Shown piece after piece: positions 22,080 through 34,135 of a DNA stretch of 64,000 bases (position 1 is the stretch's first letter; each line of letters opens with the position of its first letter). A program made the translations under genes and the position numbers. The notes below the pieces were generated by a model. It worked only from the letters and a program-made list of their open reading frames with translations, ran no database searches and was not told the origin of the DNA. Source of the stretch: Mixophyes australis (lineage: Eukaryota > Chordata > Amphibia > Anura > Limnodynastidae); contig JAVHZZ010000005.1 of NCBI GenBank assembly GCA_036250195.1, forward strand, positions 184,460,448 through 184,524,447, written 5' to 3'.

Positions 22080-23980
22080 ACCATGGCATTTTTACTTTGA
22101 TATTAGAAAGCAAGTGAGGAAATTATGTAAGAAATATGTGGATGTAATAATAGATTATATAATCTACTGGGCATATTGAGGATGGCCCTTTAACCAAAAC
22201 TGTAAATTATATATTGGATTGAACCATGCAACCAGGAACCTCAACGCGTCAGAACAATGTCTTCAACATTTGAGTAGGAAGAGGGAGTGGCCGATAGTGA
22301 AACCACTTTAAGACAAAGCTGTTTATATGTATATATTTGTATTTGCTTCATCACAACTGTACTTCTATTTTAAGTATACATAATATATACAGTGTCTATT
22401 TTTAAATGACTCATATTGATATTGGAGTACAACTTTAAGCAGGTTATATTAGTCAAACAGATGTTGCTGTAGCGTAAAAGAGGTACCTCTTAGCTGTGGG
22501 ATACTAGATATCTATATGATAAGATAGATGTTACATAGGATTGTTTATTTATTATATGAAATTGTCTGTTTAATATACAAAATATATTTTTGATTCAAAA
22601 CATCAGAAAAACCCTTTAGAAGCTAAGGCATCATCAATAAATGTGCAACTGTAGCTTATAAAGATCAGTTCCATGTAATAATACTAATTTGTATGTGTTT
22701 TTGGTCCAGTGAAGGGGGTCTCCCTCTGGTGTTGCTACAAACAGGACACTACCCAATGAAAACCCTTCAGTAACCAGACCAAGGTGAAGGCACCACACAA
22801 CTCGGAATACAAGATACTGAACCCATTTGCAGCCTGCACATACAAACGTATACATACATCAAAACCGGGAAAAGGGGGTGTTACAATAGCAATGACATTA
22901 ACAGCAATGACAGTTAAACTCACTGGGTCCAGCAGCTAAACTGTGATTCTATTCAGTAGATCGTCGAAACAACTTTCTTTCTTGGTGTGATGACAGTCCA
23001 TGGCACTACCATGTAATTTCCCGATACCTACGGTTATGAGACTATGATGCCTTTCCATATGTTGGATCAGGGCCAATGACCCTTTGCGCACCTACTACAC
23101 ACTTGACCATCACTATGTCACTCTGAAAAATTGCAATGGTGACTGGAATTTAACATTATGTTTGGATTTATTTTCTGATCTGGGCACTTTCTTAGTACTT
23201 GTTTGTTAGGTACATGATGGAGAATTAGCCGTCATGGTACTGGCTAGTATGGTTACACTTAATCTATGATAAAGGACTTGGGAAGTTGGTGGGACAAACT
23301 TTTATTTATGCTCATGGGGTGCCTGCAGCATGGCAGCAGCATTTAATTGCATAACTGTTTCCTCTTCATCATCACTGCTTGATACAGTTTTGGAATTTTG
23401 AAGCAGTTTCTAAAAATAGGCTATATATTGTCATTTAATTTTGTGATGTCACCAGCATCTGAAAACAGATTACTTTGCATTGCTCACAACTGCAAAATGT
23501 TTGCCACCCATTACCTCTTTTACTCATAAATAAGTTGCATAAGAATGTATCAGCACTATTTTTCATTGTTGTATTGCTGCATTATCACGGGCACTAACAT
23601 TATTAGTTTTTGTACAATGTACTTAGTGAGAGTAAATGTTTCTCCTCCTCATCACTCTGATAAAGACTATTACATTGCAGTACTGCTGTCTTATCATGCC
23701 TATACTCAAACTGCTGCAAATAGTCACTGGCACTCAAGTTAGATGTACTTTGTTTTAATGACTGCTTTGACCCAATATACTGTCCTCAAAGTCTGCAAAG
23801 GTGTTTTTAAATAACAACAGTTCTATGTCATGATTTGATAAAGGGTATGACAGATAATCACAACATTCACATGTTTCATTATCATCTGAACTGCCAGCAT
23901 GGGCTTGCTAGCCAGTGCACAATTTCATGTATTTGACAAGTGGACAGAGGGACTGTATACAGTAATATAGCATCCTGTCA
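22080..23980. other. Intron-like stretch, no feature recognised
   Basis: No terminal repeats or splice-flanked frames. The minus-strand open frames at 22634-22923 overlap each other in different frames and are not supported. Confidence 0.4.
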
Positions 23981-23991
23981 CTTCTCCTACT

Positions 23992-24252
23992 CAGGGCCCT
24001 CTTAAGACCATCTTGGGCCCCCGGGCACAGCAGTGCACCGGGGCCCCTATATATACAAAAAAAAAAAATGATTATATATATGGGCCCGTCGAAGGAAGCC
24101 AAAAAAAAAAAAAACCTGGAAAAAGAAAAGAAGAAAATACTTATCGTGCTGTCAGCTGGCGATCCGGCTCCCTCCCTGTTTTTTTTTTTTTGGCTTCCTC
24201 CGACGAGCCCCCGGGCACCTGCCCATTGTGCCATATGGGAAAGACGGCCCTG
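23992..24252. mobile_element. 261-bp hAT MITE inserted in a minisatellite repeat
   Basis: The ends CAGGGCCCTCTTAAGACC and the inverted AAGACGGCCCTG are flanked by the exact 8-bp duplication CTCCTACT (23984-23991, 24253-24260). Subterminal GGGCCCCCGGGCA recurs inverted at the right. Internal poly-A and poly-T tracts (24058-24068, 24179-24191) make a further fold-back. A second family member is at 57786-58063. Confidence 0.92.
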
Positions 24253-24810
24253 CTCCTACTGTCTTGATTGTAAACTTATTAAATTCTATCACTTACATTG
24301 TCATTACGTTTTTTTCATACCGCCACTTCTAAATATCCATACTGCCACTTCTAAATATCCATACCACCACTTCTAAATATCCATGCCGCCACTTCTAAAT
24401 ATTCATACTGCCACTTCTAAATATCCATACTGCCACTTCTAAATATCTATACCGCCACTCCTAAAATAATCATACTGCCACTTCTAAATATCCATACCGC
24501 CACTTCTAAATATCCATACCGCCACTTCTAAATATCCATACTGCCACTTCTAAATATCTATACCGCCACTTCAAAATTTTCATACTGCCACTTCTAAATA
24601 TCTATACCGCCACTTCTAAATATTCATACTGCCACTTCTAAGTATCCATACCGCCACTTCTAAATATTCATACTGCCACTTCTAAATATCCATACTGCCA
24701 CTTCTAAATATCCATGCCGCCACTTCTAAATATTCATACTGCCACTTCTAAATATCCATACCGCCACTTCTAAATTTCCACTTTGACCACTGTATGTGAC
24801 TCATATCAAC
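24253..24810 (+). repeat. Dispersed repeat with expanded 22-bp minisatellite
   Basis: Bases 24316-24778 hold 21 tandem copies of a 22-bp unit of form CATACYGCCACTTCTAAATATC. Variants differ mainly at C/T next to G and at the unit ends. The flanks (CTTGATTGTAAAC-TATTAAATTC, CACTTACATTGTCATTAC, then CCACTTTGACCACT) match 47490-47610, where only about two units are present. This is therefore a dispersed repeat with a length-variable core. Pairs of variants recur in the same order (units 4-5 and 19-20; 11-12 and 13-14), a sign of multi-unit duplication. Confidence 0.92.
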
Positions 24811-26273
24811 AAAAACATTTTTTGGGGGGCAATTTTGTTTTCTTCATGCCATTCATCATTTTCTATACAGGGACAGAGTTAATACAATAAACTTGATATT
24901 GTGGCTGTACAATATTTGAAATGCTCAGTTCACTGTAAAAAAAAGACAAAAAAAAACTGATGAGATGACTTTCTCCATGATATTTGTTATACAGCTATAT
25001 GGGTAAGGTATCCAGACCTGAACTTCAGGTCCCACATAGTTCCTCCTGCAACTCCTGATCTGGGCCCCATTCAAAAGTGAGGCCTTAGTAGGATATTAAT
25101 AAAGAAATGGGGAAGGCGGACGAGAGCCTGGATAACCAAACATGTGATCCGGCTCTGGGTGCTGCACTAGTCTCAGATTATTTTTTTAATCTGAAAACTC
25201 TCTCATCAGAGGCATTATTTGTAAGTTTGTTGATTAATGTGAACTCTGAAGAGATGAGACTAAAAAAACTAATAGCAGTGTCAAATATTTCTTTTCTCTG
25301 AACAGCAGCTTTGACTTACCTGGAACTCCCACACTGGTGGACCGGCACATAGACATTGCATGCTTCTCACTCGAGCCTGCATGCTCCATACATGTCTCCT
25401 GCATCCCTAACACACTGTAATATGTCATATTTGGTATCATAATGCAACATCTCACTATAATGTACTATCAAATATCACGCATTACAGCGCATTAAAGAGG
25501 CGGGTAACCCATCAAATCTATTAGCCTTGCGAATGTACTATTCAGTTTCCAAACATGACTTTACCAGCACTGGATAGATAAAGCAAATAAAAAAAAAATA
25601 ACTATTATGAGGGGGACCTTAAAAGAGTGGACAGAGGTAACTTTTGTGGACATTTTTATCTTAAATAAATGTTATATATCTAAAAGGTCTCTTTTGCAAA
25701 CACCAATTCCTACTTAACTTTATGTATTTATTTATTTATTAATAAGTATACAATGGATCACAGAGTTGTTCCCCCGGTAATAGATAATTGATAAACAGCA
25801 TTACGATTACAGTGTAAAAAACTTTTTGTATATTGTTGGTGTGTGAATTGTTGTTCACTCTATGAAATGCAGAGACGAGCTTACAATGCCATTCATTTTC
25901 CGCATTCTTTACGTTTGTTATCAGTACAAGTTGAGGTTAACTGTATAGCCTAAAAACTGTAGCAGCAAAGCCAAATCAGCAAAAGAAAATAATTATCCAA
26001 TTACTACTTCAAAGCCTGTCAGAAAGGTATGGACTTTGATTAATTTAACTGAAGTGTTCAGCAGCTACAGAAAAGGCGTGTTCGGAGCAATAAAAGGTTT
26101 AGTAGTATTGCTGATCTCACAAAATGTCAGTTGCTTTGACTTGTCAAGCACATCAAAACTACCTTTGAAGCCCAAAATACCAACTGCCTGGAAATGCATG
26201 TTAGAATTTTTTTGTTGTAGTGTATGAAAGTGATTGTTGTGCACAGTGTGATGCACGTAATTGTTATTGTTAC
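24811..26273. other. Intron-like stretch, no feature recognised
   Basis: Contains one minus-strand segment ending in a strong donor (CCAG|GTAAGT at about 25315) but with a weak acceptor and an incompatible phase; otherwise there is no supportable feature. Confidence 0.4.
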
Positions 26274-26359
26274 CTTTTTGTCTAAAAAGAAGTCTTCTTT
26301 CGATGTAAGAACATTGGATTGCTTATCCATGTACGGAACAATTTTATTCCGAGGAACTC
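26274..26359 (-). CDS. Candidate internal exon of an unrecognised host gene
   Basis: On the minus strand an 86-bp segment follows a strong acceptor (CTCTTTTTTATGTCTTGCCAG) and precedes the donor AAG|GTAACA. One frame is open: two leading bases, then 28 codons including VPRNKIVPYMDKQ and SKEDFFLDKK, leaving in phase 0. No repeat end or transposon protein is recognised in it. Splicing to 20623-20759 keeps an open frame with similar charged composition. The upstream exon must end with one base of a codon and was not found. It is short, so chance remains possible. Confidence 0.42.
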
Positions 26360-26514
26360 CTGGCAAGACATAAAAAAGAGCATCATAAACTGTACTAGAA
26401 ACACATAAAGACTTATTATTCAAAAGTAGATCATATCTATAATTTAATTACTATTCTGTAATTTCAAGACAATTGTGCATCGGGTAAGCAAATACAGAAA
26501 ATGCTACATTTTAT

Positions 26515-26938
26515 GGACCTCATTTAGAGTCGGACGCAAAGTCCGTTTAAGAAGTGTAGGAGTGGAAGTGTGCCGCAGCTTGGTAGGGTATTATGAGTGG
26601 CAAGCAACCCCAGTTGCGTCCCACTCTTAATACCCTATCGAGCTGTGAGCAGTTCCTGCAGCTAGCTAACGCTTGCGCCACCTAATTACTGCCACACAAC
26701 TTTAGCCCTGTTTTGACGTGTGTTGCATCTGCACCTCACTGCGACTAGGATTTATTTACATGGTCAAGTCTTTACAATTCCACGTTCCTCCCATTCTCTT
26801 GTAGTGTGTAGCAAGCTGTCGCAAGTGTTAATTGCGTCCAAGATGCAGGCGGATTTGGTGCTTTCTGCACATGCGTGGTATTGTTTTTTGATTAGATGCA
26901 GCTAAAACTGACTTTGCGTCCGACTCTAAATGAGGTCC
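26515..26938. mobile_element. 424-bp Harbinger-like MITE
   Basis: The termini GGACCTCATTTAGAGTCGGA and TCCGACTCTAAATGAGGTCC are perfect complements, flanked by the 3-bp repeat TAT (26512-26514, 26939-26941). It belongs to the family at 27700-28316, with fragments at 18370 and 56134. No coding capacity. Confidence 0.92.
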
Positions 26939-27063
26939 TATGTGTCTATTTTTTAAACCAAACTCTTTGGGTAGTATTTCCTTGCACTGCATTGATATCC
27001 AGAATGCCGTTCATCTTACTACATAACTTTCTTTTTAATTTCACAATCTATTGAACAATTGCA

Positions 27064-27694
27064 GGTCTATTTATTAAAAAGTAGCGATAGGACTAGTTTT
27101 ATATCACTGCTTATCTCTGTGATAGAGAACTTCCTGTTGTTGAAATTTACCATTGAAATTTCATCAGGACAGCTGATTGATAGTCAACTCCTCAGCAATA
27201 CATTTTGGCAGAGGTAAAAGGTCTACTACAGCCTGAGGACATTGCCCTGCGCATGTATGAACCGACTTTGCCGGTTCACACATGCACGGTGGAACTGGGA
27301 GCCCAGACATGGATGGGGTTCCAGTTTCACTGCCAATAAAAAAAAAAAAATTAGATTTTAAAAATACAAAGAAAGAAGAATTTTAAACTAAGCAAAGTAT
27401 TTTCTTCTTGTCTCTCTAAGCCTACATCAGCAATGGGAGGTGAAGGCTGGAGGATACATAAGAAGATATCTATTATATCTTCCTATTTCTCTGCTGTACC
27501 TTCTGCTATTGACATTCTGAGATGACTATAGCTATAACATTATTCCAGCGGTGCATACACTGCTGAGATTCTTCTTCAACAGGGATCAGGTGAAACACAG
27601 TGTACCCCCTTGATGTATTAGGAGAAGCCCTGACTCCGGAGAAAACACCTGTTTTCACCAGAGAAAGGACTTATCTTACAATGATAAATAGACC
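27064..27694. mobile_element. 631-bp MITE with GGTCTATTTAT termini
   Basis: GGTCTATTTATTA at the left and TGATAAATAGACC at the right are inverted. Internal inverted segments are visible (AACCGACTTTGCCGGTT; GGAACTGGGAGCC). No clear duplication is found. It ends five bases before the next MITE. The interior has no open frame of note. Confidence 0.7.
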
Positions 27695-27699
27695 ACTTA

Positions 27700-28316
27700 G
27701 GGCCTCATTTAGAGTCGGACGAAATTTGCATTGAAATCGTAAGTGTAAATTGCATCCGGTAATTTACACAGTATGTAGAGTGACACGGATCTTTAGAACT
27801 GTGCGACTTAGAATACTGTGCAAATTGCAAAAACACACCCCTTTATCTGCCCTATGGGCTGGCGTACAAGTGTATAATGCACAGTGCCCTGTAAAGCAGA
27901 TAATTTTTTTTTTTTTTTAAAAATGTAAAAAAAATTTTTTAAATTGTACTTCCCCCCCAAACAGCACAAGGGTTGTTTGGGAAGGGGTGCATACCTTTTT
28001 TTATTATTATTTAATTGTTTTTTACTTTGTTTTTTAATACATCAAGGTCTCCGCACCTGCTGAAAGCACCCGCAAAAGATACGTCTCCTAGAGACCTATC
28101 TGCAATTGCTTTCAACTTAAAATAGCATGCAAAGAGCATGAACACGGATTTACATTGCTAGGCTTACCCACTACCTCCCCCATTCCACCTCCTTAAGCGC
28201 AGAGAGGTGCAATGGGAAGATCCGTCTCAGTCGGAGTGCAAACTAAGACAGATCTTTGGGCAAAAGTGCTTTTTGCGCTGAACAAAAGGACTAGCGTCCG
28301 ACTCTGAATGAGGCCC
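27700..28316. mobile_element. 617-bp Harbinger MITE
   Basis: The ends GGGCCTCATTTAGAGTCGGA and TCCGACTCTGAATGAGGCCC are inverted and flanked by TTA (27697-27699, 28317-28319), the usual PIF/Harbinger target. Poly-T and poly-A runs lie near 27905-27945. The interior has no transposase frame. Confidence 0.93.
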
Positions 28317-28544
28317 TTAGTGTCCAGAGCAATCCTAAAGCAGCTTGTATATTTATGAATTTATTGCATATATGTGGTGATTAGCTAGAGATGCAAGTTT
28401 TACACACATTAAATTTTTTTTAAATCATCTATTTTTTAAAATGTTTTCCTAAACTGATTTGGTTTGCAAACCTTAAATCTTTAGCAAATCTTTAGTCCAC
28501 ATTCTTTAATAAATGTTTCACAAATAAAAAGCACACATTATATT

Positions 28545-28559
28545 TGATTATTATTATTG

Positions 28560-28602
<43 letters not shown>

Positions 28603-28607
28603 AATAA
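28545..28607 (+). repeat. (ATT)n microsatellite
   Basis: About 20 ATT units with one GC interruption near 28559. It may be a decayed L2 tail in reverse orientation, but no adjacent L2 3' end is recognised. Confidence 0.85.
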
Positions 28608-28619
28608 AAGAATTCCAGC

Positions 28620-30562
28620 TCAAAAAAACTTTTATCTCAGAATTATGATTTATAAAATATTCAGAGTTGAATGATTCTAGCAAACATTCTATCCATTCAC
28701 TACACATTTTATTTGTCATTAACACAAACATCTTTATCTCTTCTTTAAGCTTTTTTGCATGTGTCATATCCAGTATACAGCAGTGTAGAAATGCATGTAT
28801 GTATATATATATATATATACATACTATTGAACTGGACTGGCCAATATGTATAACTATACTTTATTAGAGGAAATATATTGGTCAGTTTCATTCAGAATGT
28901 ATTCAAGCAGAACATTGATAAAGAAGTGTTCAATATATTCATTGTCAGTTTATTGCCATATAGAATACAATTTGTCCAGATGTTTACTAGCTGCCCAGAG
29001 CCATACCTTATCTTACAGAGTTACACAGTCATTAAGGACACACTTACATTCTGGATTGTGGCCAAGTATAGTAAAGGAATTTGGATCTCCTAAAAAGATT
29101 CTTCCCCCATAATCTGGACACAAAGGGAAGAATCCTATTTGTTCCTAAACATATCTATATTCGTACAAAACAAAATATTACATATGTACTAAAAAAAATA
29201 TGGTTAACACTTTAATTGCCTTATCAATATGATGAGTACAGTACTTGGTAAAGTATTGTTCTAGATAAAGTGGACTATAATGAGTTAATGCATTTGTATT
29301 AGGATTGCATGTTGATATTCAGCTTTGAATGCACACAGTGACTAAACACCTTTATAATGGATTAAGAAATAAAGGTTTAATCAAACCGTAACAATACAAT
29401 CTTAATCTTCCAATCTTAATGTATCACTATAATTTTTTTCACCAATTATACATTCATTGTCACAGGTTATTATGGCAATCAGGTCAATTTCAGGTCTGTA
29501 CAATATCGATCTAGCCTTTGTGTTTCCAATGTTTTTGTTTACAATGAATCTGTTATTGTGCATTAACTACTATTTGACAAGTAATTAGACTAAATGAGCA
29601 TGAACAGGTCACATCTGAAGAATTTGAAATGATTTGCAATCACATGCCGTATGGTCTGTAATTTTATTTCAGAAATGTTGTTAAAATGTGGTGTTATGGA
29701 TGCACATTCTAAATAATGTAAATAATTTAACAAGTGTCCATATACTTTGTAAACAACAGCAGTTTTAAGGGAATGTTGTTATGTATTAGATCTTATTGCT
29801 GGTTACAATTTTGTTTCCAGTTATTAAATTAACCAGATTAATGTTGGATTTTTAAATACTATAACTGATTAAACATGCCCTAGAACACTCTGTAGGTATG
29901 TCAGAAAAATAAACTCTATATTAACATTTGAATAATGCATGCAGAGCAGTAGAAAAAGGGTTGTCAAAACAACTTACTGTCAGAATAAAACAAATATTTG
30001 GTTACCCCTTTCTTTAGCAAGTAGTGTAGGATATAATTTGTAATGTGAATAGATAAGATTTACATGATGACTGCCTATACTGCAGGATAATGTGAAGTAC
30101 CACTTTATCTAGCTTTTACTGTTATATAACTGTATGTTAGAGAATATTACAAAAAATGGGGTAGACTTACAATTATGTTTCGTGAAGTTTAAACCCATAT
30201 AAAATGTGTTTATTTGAACTATCATTTAGAGAAGAACTTGAACCAAAGAAACTGTTGCATTGAAATTTGTACCATCAAACCAAACCAGGCAGAAGAGTCA
30301 GAATAGTTCAGTTTGCCCAGAAAAAAATATTTCTTGATAAGTGGAAGCTCTCGTATATTTTTAACAGTTTTTCTCACATTTTAAGTCACTGTCTTGGATG
30401 AATACAAGCGTTGACCCATTAGCATCAATGTATTTTAAGTATGAAAAGCCTTTCTGTTTTAACAGAATTTTCTTTGCTTTATTGTTTTGCATAGCAAACT
30501 AATACCACATTTATCACTTGATAAAGTTAATCATGAGCATACAGTAGTTTTATTTGAAGTAC
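28620..30562. other. Intron-like stretch, no feature recognised
   Basis: Includes a short (AT)n run at 28800-28818. Several short open frames (28492-28767 minus, 28846-29112 plus) have no convincing splice sites. Candidate donors at 29040 and 30158 (minus strand) give frames that would create a stop if joined to the exon at 26274. Confidence 0.4.
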
Positions 30563-30570
30563 GTTATGTG

Positions 30571-32128
30571 CAGAGCTACCATCAGAAATTGTAGGGTCCA
30601 GTACTAATGAAAAAGGCAGCCCCCCCCCCTCCCGACCACGACCCCCCACCCCCACCACCCCTGGTCAATAATTGCTGTTTGATCAGTGTTATAAAAGAAT
30701 TGGTTGATTACATATTTAAAGGGGCTTTCAACCTAGATGCAACTTTAATACATGCCCCCCTGCAACATTTACTCAGTATGTGGCATTATCTTTGCGGCTT
30801 TCTCTGCCCTTCATTGTGTTTTGTATACAGTAGTAGCCACAGGGCAGTTCTGTGTCATATTCAAGGGCAAAAAAAACAATGGGCTTGAAGGTAAAAAACA
30901 CTGATGGAAGATAGAAAAATAGGATGTGAAAAATATAAAAGAATGTATTTAGTGGAACTTGCAGGAGAATGTGCACAATTCAAGTTGCTAGAAAGTGAAA
31001 TAAAAACAATAATTATATATAGAATGTTTGATGAAATACACGTGATTGAAAATCTATATTTGAGGCATCAATCAATAGAACAAAGCATACTGCTTACTCT
31101 CCCGGAATATCCTGGACACTCACGGATTTTAAAGAGTCCTCCCGGGTGCCAGACTGATTAGACCACCTCCTTTTTTGAAGTGGGCAGTGCCTAGATGACG
31201 CAATTTGATTCGAGTTGCATCATGATCGCTCCCATAACCCACTGCGGGTTTCCAAGCCTACCTGAACTCCCAGAGGTTCAAACAGTGGGATGGTATGGAA
31301 GAAAGTCTGTTGTGTATTTATAAGCCCCCACTAAGCACACCCTTATCTCAAGTTCCTAAAATTGTTCCACATATATTGAATGTTTTTATGTTATGAATAA
31401 AGCTTATTTAGTAATTTTCCAGTATTAGAAGTGAACTTTTCATTTCTAAAATCTGATAAAGCCCATTAAGGACAGTTTCTGCCTTTACTGTATAATGATT
31501 GTAGGTATGCTACAAATAATAACAGAACTTGCCATAAATTGTGTACATAATAACAGCTAAATGTTTACTTCAACATAACCTGCAAATTGCCTGATAATTA
31601 CATTTACAATTACAGCACTCATTCATTAGCAACAAGAATCCAAAATCTCAAAACAAAAGCTGAAGTTGACGCAGGGATTTGGCTGTGTTTATGTCAGCAC
31701 AAAGATTAATGGCATAGTTAAAGAGTAATGTAGAACATTTATAAAAAGTAAAATAAAATTGCTTACTCAGTACAGAATGAAAAAAATGTTGATTGCAGCA
31801 GACCCTCTGTGTGACTTCACACTGACAGGGAGACGGGGTGGATCACATGGAGGGGTCTTTCCCCTGCAGTTCATCTCCGATACTGCTGTGTCCTCCCCCA
31901 TGTCCCTGCTGCTGCTGTGAGCTTTGCAGTGATAGACAGCTGTCAAACGCTGATCGGAGATGAATGATCATGTTTGACAGCTGCCAGTCACTGCCAGGCT
32001 CACAGCCCCTGCAGGGATCCCGAAGAGGACACAGCAGCAGTGGACAGCACTTCGGTGGTCAGCGGGCCCCCTAGACAGCCCGGGCCCCATAGAACAGTAC
32101 CCCCGGCACCCCCCTGATGGTGGGCCTG
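30571..32128. mobile_element. 1.56-kb hAT element without transposase
   Basis: CAGAGCTACCATCAGAAATT at the left and CTGATGGTGGGCCTG at the right are imperfect inverted ends. They are flanked by the exact 8-bp duplication GTTATGTG (30563-30570, 32129-32136), which defines both boundaries. The interior is much longer than that of the other hAT MITEs here but has no hAT transposase motifs. It includes a C-rich block (30620-30660), GGGCCCC-type subterminal sequence near 32060-32100 as in the 23992 family, and a large palindrome at 31882-32041. Confidence 0.85.
31882..32041. repeat. Imperfect palindrome with ~70-bp arms
   Basis: The left arm (31882-31948) and right arm (31972-32041) are complements over most of their length. 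GACAGCTGTCAAAC faces GTTTGACAGCTGCC, CTGTGAGC faces GCTCACAG, and ACTGCTGTGTCCTC faces GAGGACACAGCAGCAGT. A 23-base spacer separates them. It lies inside the 1.56-kb hAT element near its right end. Confidence 0.85.
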
Positions 32129-32448
32129 GTTATGTGTGCAAGTATAATTCTGCTGTATATGCCCTTTTGAAAATGTACTTATTGGAGGCACTACTAATCA
32201 TGAACTTGTGATCACATCTCAAAACTATTGAAGGCTGCCACTTCGCTTTCTTTCCTATAGCGACTCAGTTAAGCCATTCAAATATCAGATTATTGATAAT
32301 GTCTCAAAATTGCATAACGTATAGAGAATGTATAGCACAACAGTACCATAATGATTTAGATAGCAGTCCATGTGGTAGTTAAATGATCCAAAACCATGTG
32401 ATGCCTGGAATAGGCAGAGCCAGTTTGACAGTTTTCTTACATATGTAG

Positions 32449-33545
32449 TGTGACAGGATGGACCGGCTATGCTACCCTGTCTGTTGCTGCTGGAAACCGG
32501 CTTGGCTTATTTTGCCACCGTTCTCTTTCGCTATTCCAAATGCGCCCTCTTGCCACAGAAGGAGGGGCTGCCACCACTGGACTCCTTGCCGGCATCCAGT
32601 TTCTTCTGGGTAACTGATGCTGTGAGTGTACCCCGTTACTGGTGTATCTGGGCTGGTACTCCGGACCTTTTACTATGGATCAGGGGTGCTGTTGATGGAT
32701 CTCCCCTGGCCTATCACACTGACCAGAGCTGCAGGGTAGCAGGCAGAGCGGTGGTATCGGAAAAACTGCGTCCCACCTCAGAAACAGCCAGAGAACGGAT
32801 TAGATTTAGGGTCTAATCTGCAGGTCACAGGAAAACAGCAATATTGAAGATGTTTTCAAGCAGATCTTTGAAGCAAGTGATGTTTATTTGCTCCAACACT
32901 GGTTGAAGGTACCAGTGATCAGGTCAGATGAAACGAGAAGAACATTTCAGTGTACAAGACAGTGCTTTTCATACTGATTTGGACACAGGCTATTATTAGA
33001 ATCAGGATGCAATGTGTTTACACAAACATGGATTTACATGCATTGCAAAGCCAACAATATTTACACTTATCTATGAAATTCTAGAGATGCTGTGATGTCC
33101 TGCATCTGATTTTCAGATGCATATAATCTAGGAGCCAGTCTTAATTAAAAGTTCCTGCCTTCAATGTTGGACCTTCACACATCAAAATATCTAATTAGCA
33201 TGGGGCCCCTCTTCAGACTGTCCAAAATACACATTCCCAAAGAAAGGTACATACCGCAAACAAGCCACTTCCCCACATCACATCACACAAAAGACTACCA
33301 TCCACAAAGGCTTACTGTATCAGATATATACCTTAAGAAATAATGCATCTCCTCTAGCAAAGTTAAACAAGAAACAAATTTCTTCCCTTGGTCTCAGAAA
33401 TTAAAGATTTTCCCTTACCAAAATATACACAATATCAAAATTAAGTGCATGTGCAATTGTATAAATAAGCGCCCTATGCTATTTCCTTTAAATAAATTTA
33501 TACCAAAAGATATTTATCAGTGATCCAGTCACATGTAGTAAGCGG
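32449..33545 (+). mobile_element. Possible LTR or other retroelement-derived block
   Basis: From TGTGACAGGATGGACCG at ~32449 to ~32820 the sequence is GC-richer and open (115 codons, 32469-32816) with no protein similarity that I recognise. This is followed by an AT-rich tail. The abrupt start with TGTGACAGG and the composition shift resemble a frog LTR, but I find no matching CA end, target duplication or internal genes. The class is a guess. Confidence 0.3.
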
Positions 33546-33984
33546 TCTTCCTCAACACTTATGGTACATATGATGTGTATTCATTGGATGCAGAATCGGA
33601 TGCTCGGGGTGCTGGCACCCTCAATACTAACCAGTCAGTTAAGGGTCTGCTGCCTAAAGCTGATTGACTGAGATATGAAGGACATCACATTGATATGCCG
33701 AATACACAATTAATCCTCTATTCTGAGTTCCTTTGACTTTTGTTGCTCTAAAGTAACAATAATAAACAATAACAATAATATAGAAAGCAAAGGAAGAACA
33801 TGGGTGGAAATTTAGGTTTCCCTTGGCTTATCCCTGTTTGTCATGTACCTGCTAATAAGGCTGGGTATAAATTAGCAACATGTTGTTTATTCTGAATCGC
33901 CTTGCCTAGTTATTACATATCTGTTACCCAGGATTACTGTAATATTTTCTTGTTCTGTGCATATTTCCTTTACCCTGCATGCTA
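33546..33984. other. AT-rich stretch, no feature recognised
   Basis: Nothing supportable beyond short AATAATA runs near 33755-33780. Confidence 0.4.
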
Positions 33985-34135
33985 TTTCAGTATCTGGTTA
34001 GCACTTCTGCCTCACAGCACTGGGGTCATGAGTTAATTTCCCAAAAATGGCCTTATCTGTGTGGAGTTTGTATGCTCTCCCCCTGTTCGCATGGGTGTCA
34101 GGTGCTCCAGTTTCCTCCCACACTCCAAAAACATC
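33985..34135 (+). mobile_element. Truncated V-domain SINE
   Basis: GGTTAGCACTTCTGCCTCAC, then TGTGTGGAGTTTGTATG and CCTCCCACACTCCAAAAAC, match the complete copy at 35750-36090 through the tRNA-like head and central conserved domain. The L2-like tail is missing. Confidence 0.85.

Noticed and set aside
24316..24778. CRISPR-like array
   Set aside because: Units are directly head-to-tail without unique spacers and the genome is vertebrate; it is a minisatellite.
25315..25410. Minus-strand exon candidate with a perfect CCAG|GTAAGT donor
   Set aside because: The upstream acceptor lacks a pyrimidine tract, and the only open frame has a phase that cannot sit between the exons at 26274 and 20623.
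28999..30200. Minus-strand donor-like sites at ~29040 and ~30158 with short open segments
   Set aside because: Segments of 42-48 bp with weak acceptors; joining the phase-1 versions to 26274 would create a stop codon.
30619..30660. Proline-rich coding start at 30607
   Set aside because: Encoded by C-runs inside a hAT element; no further support.
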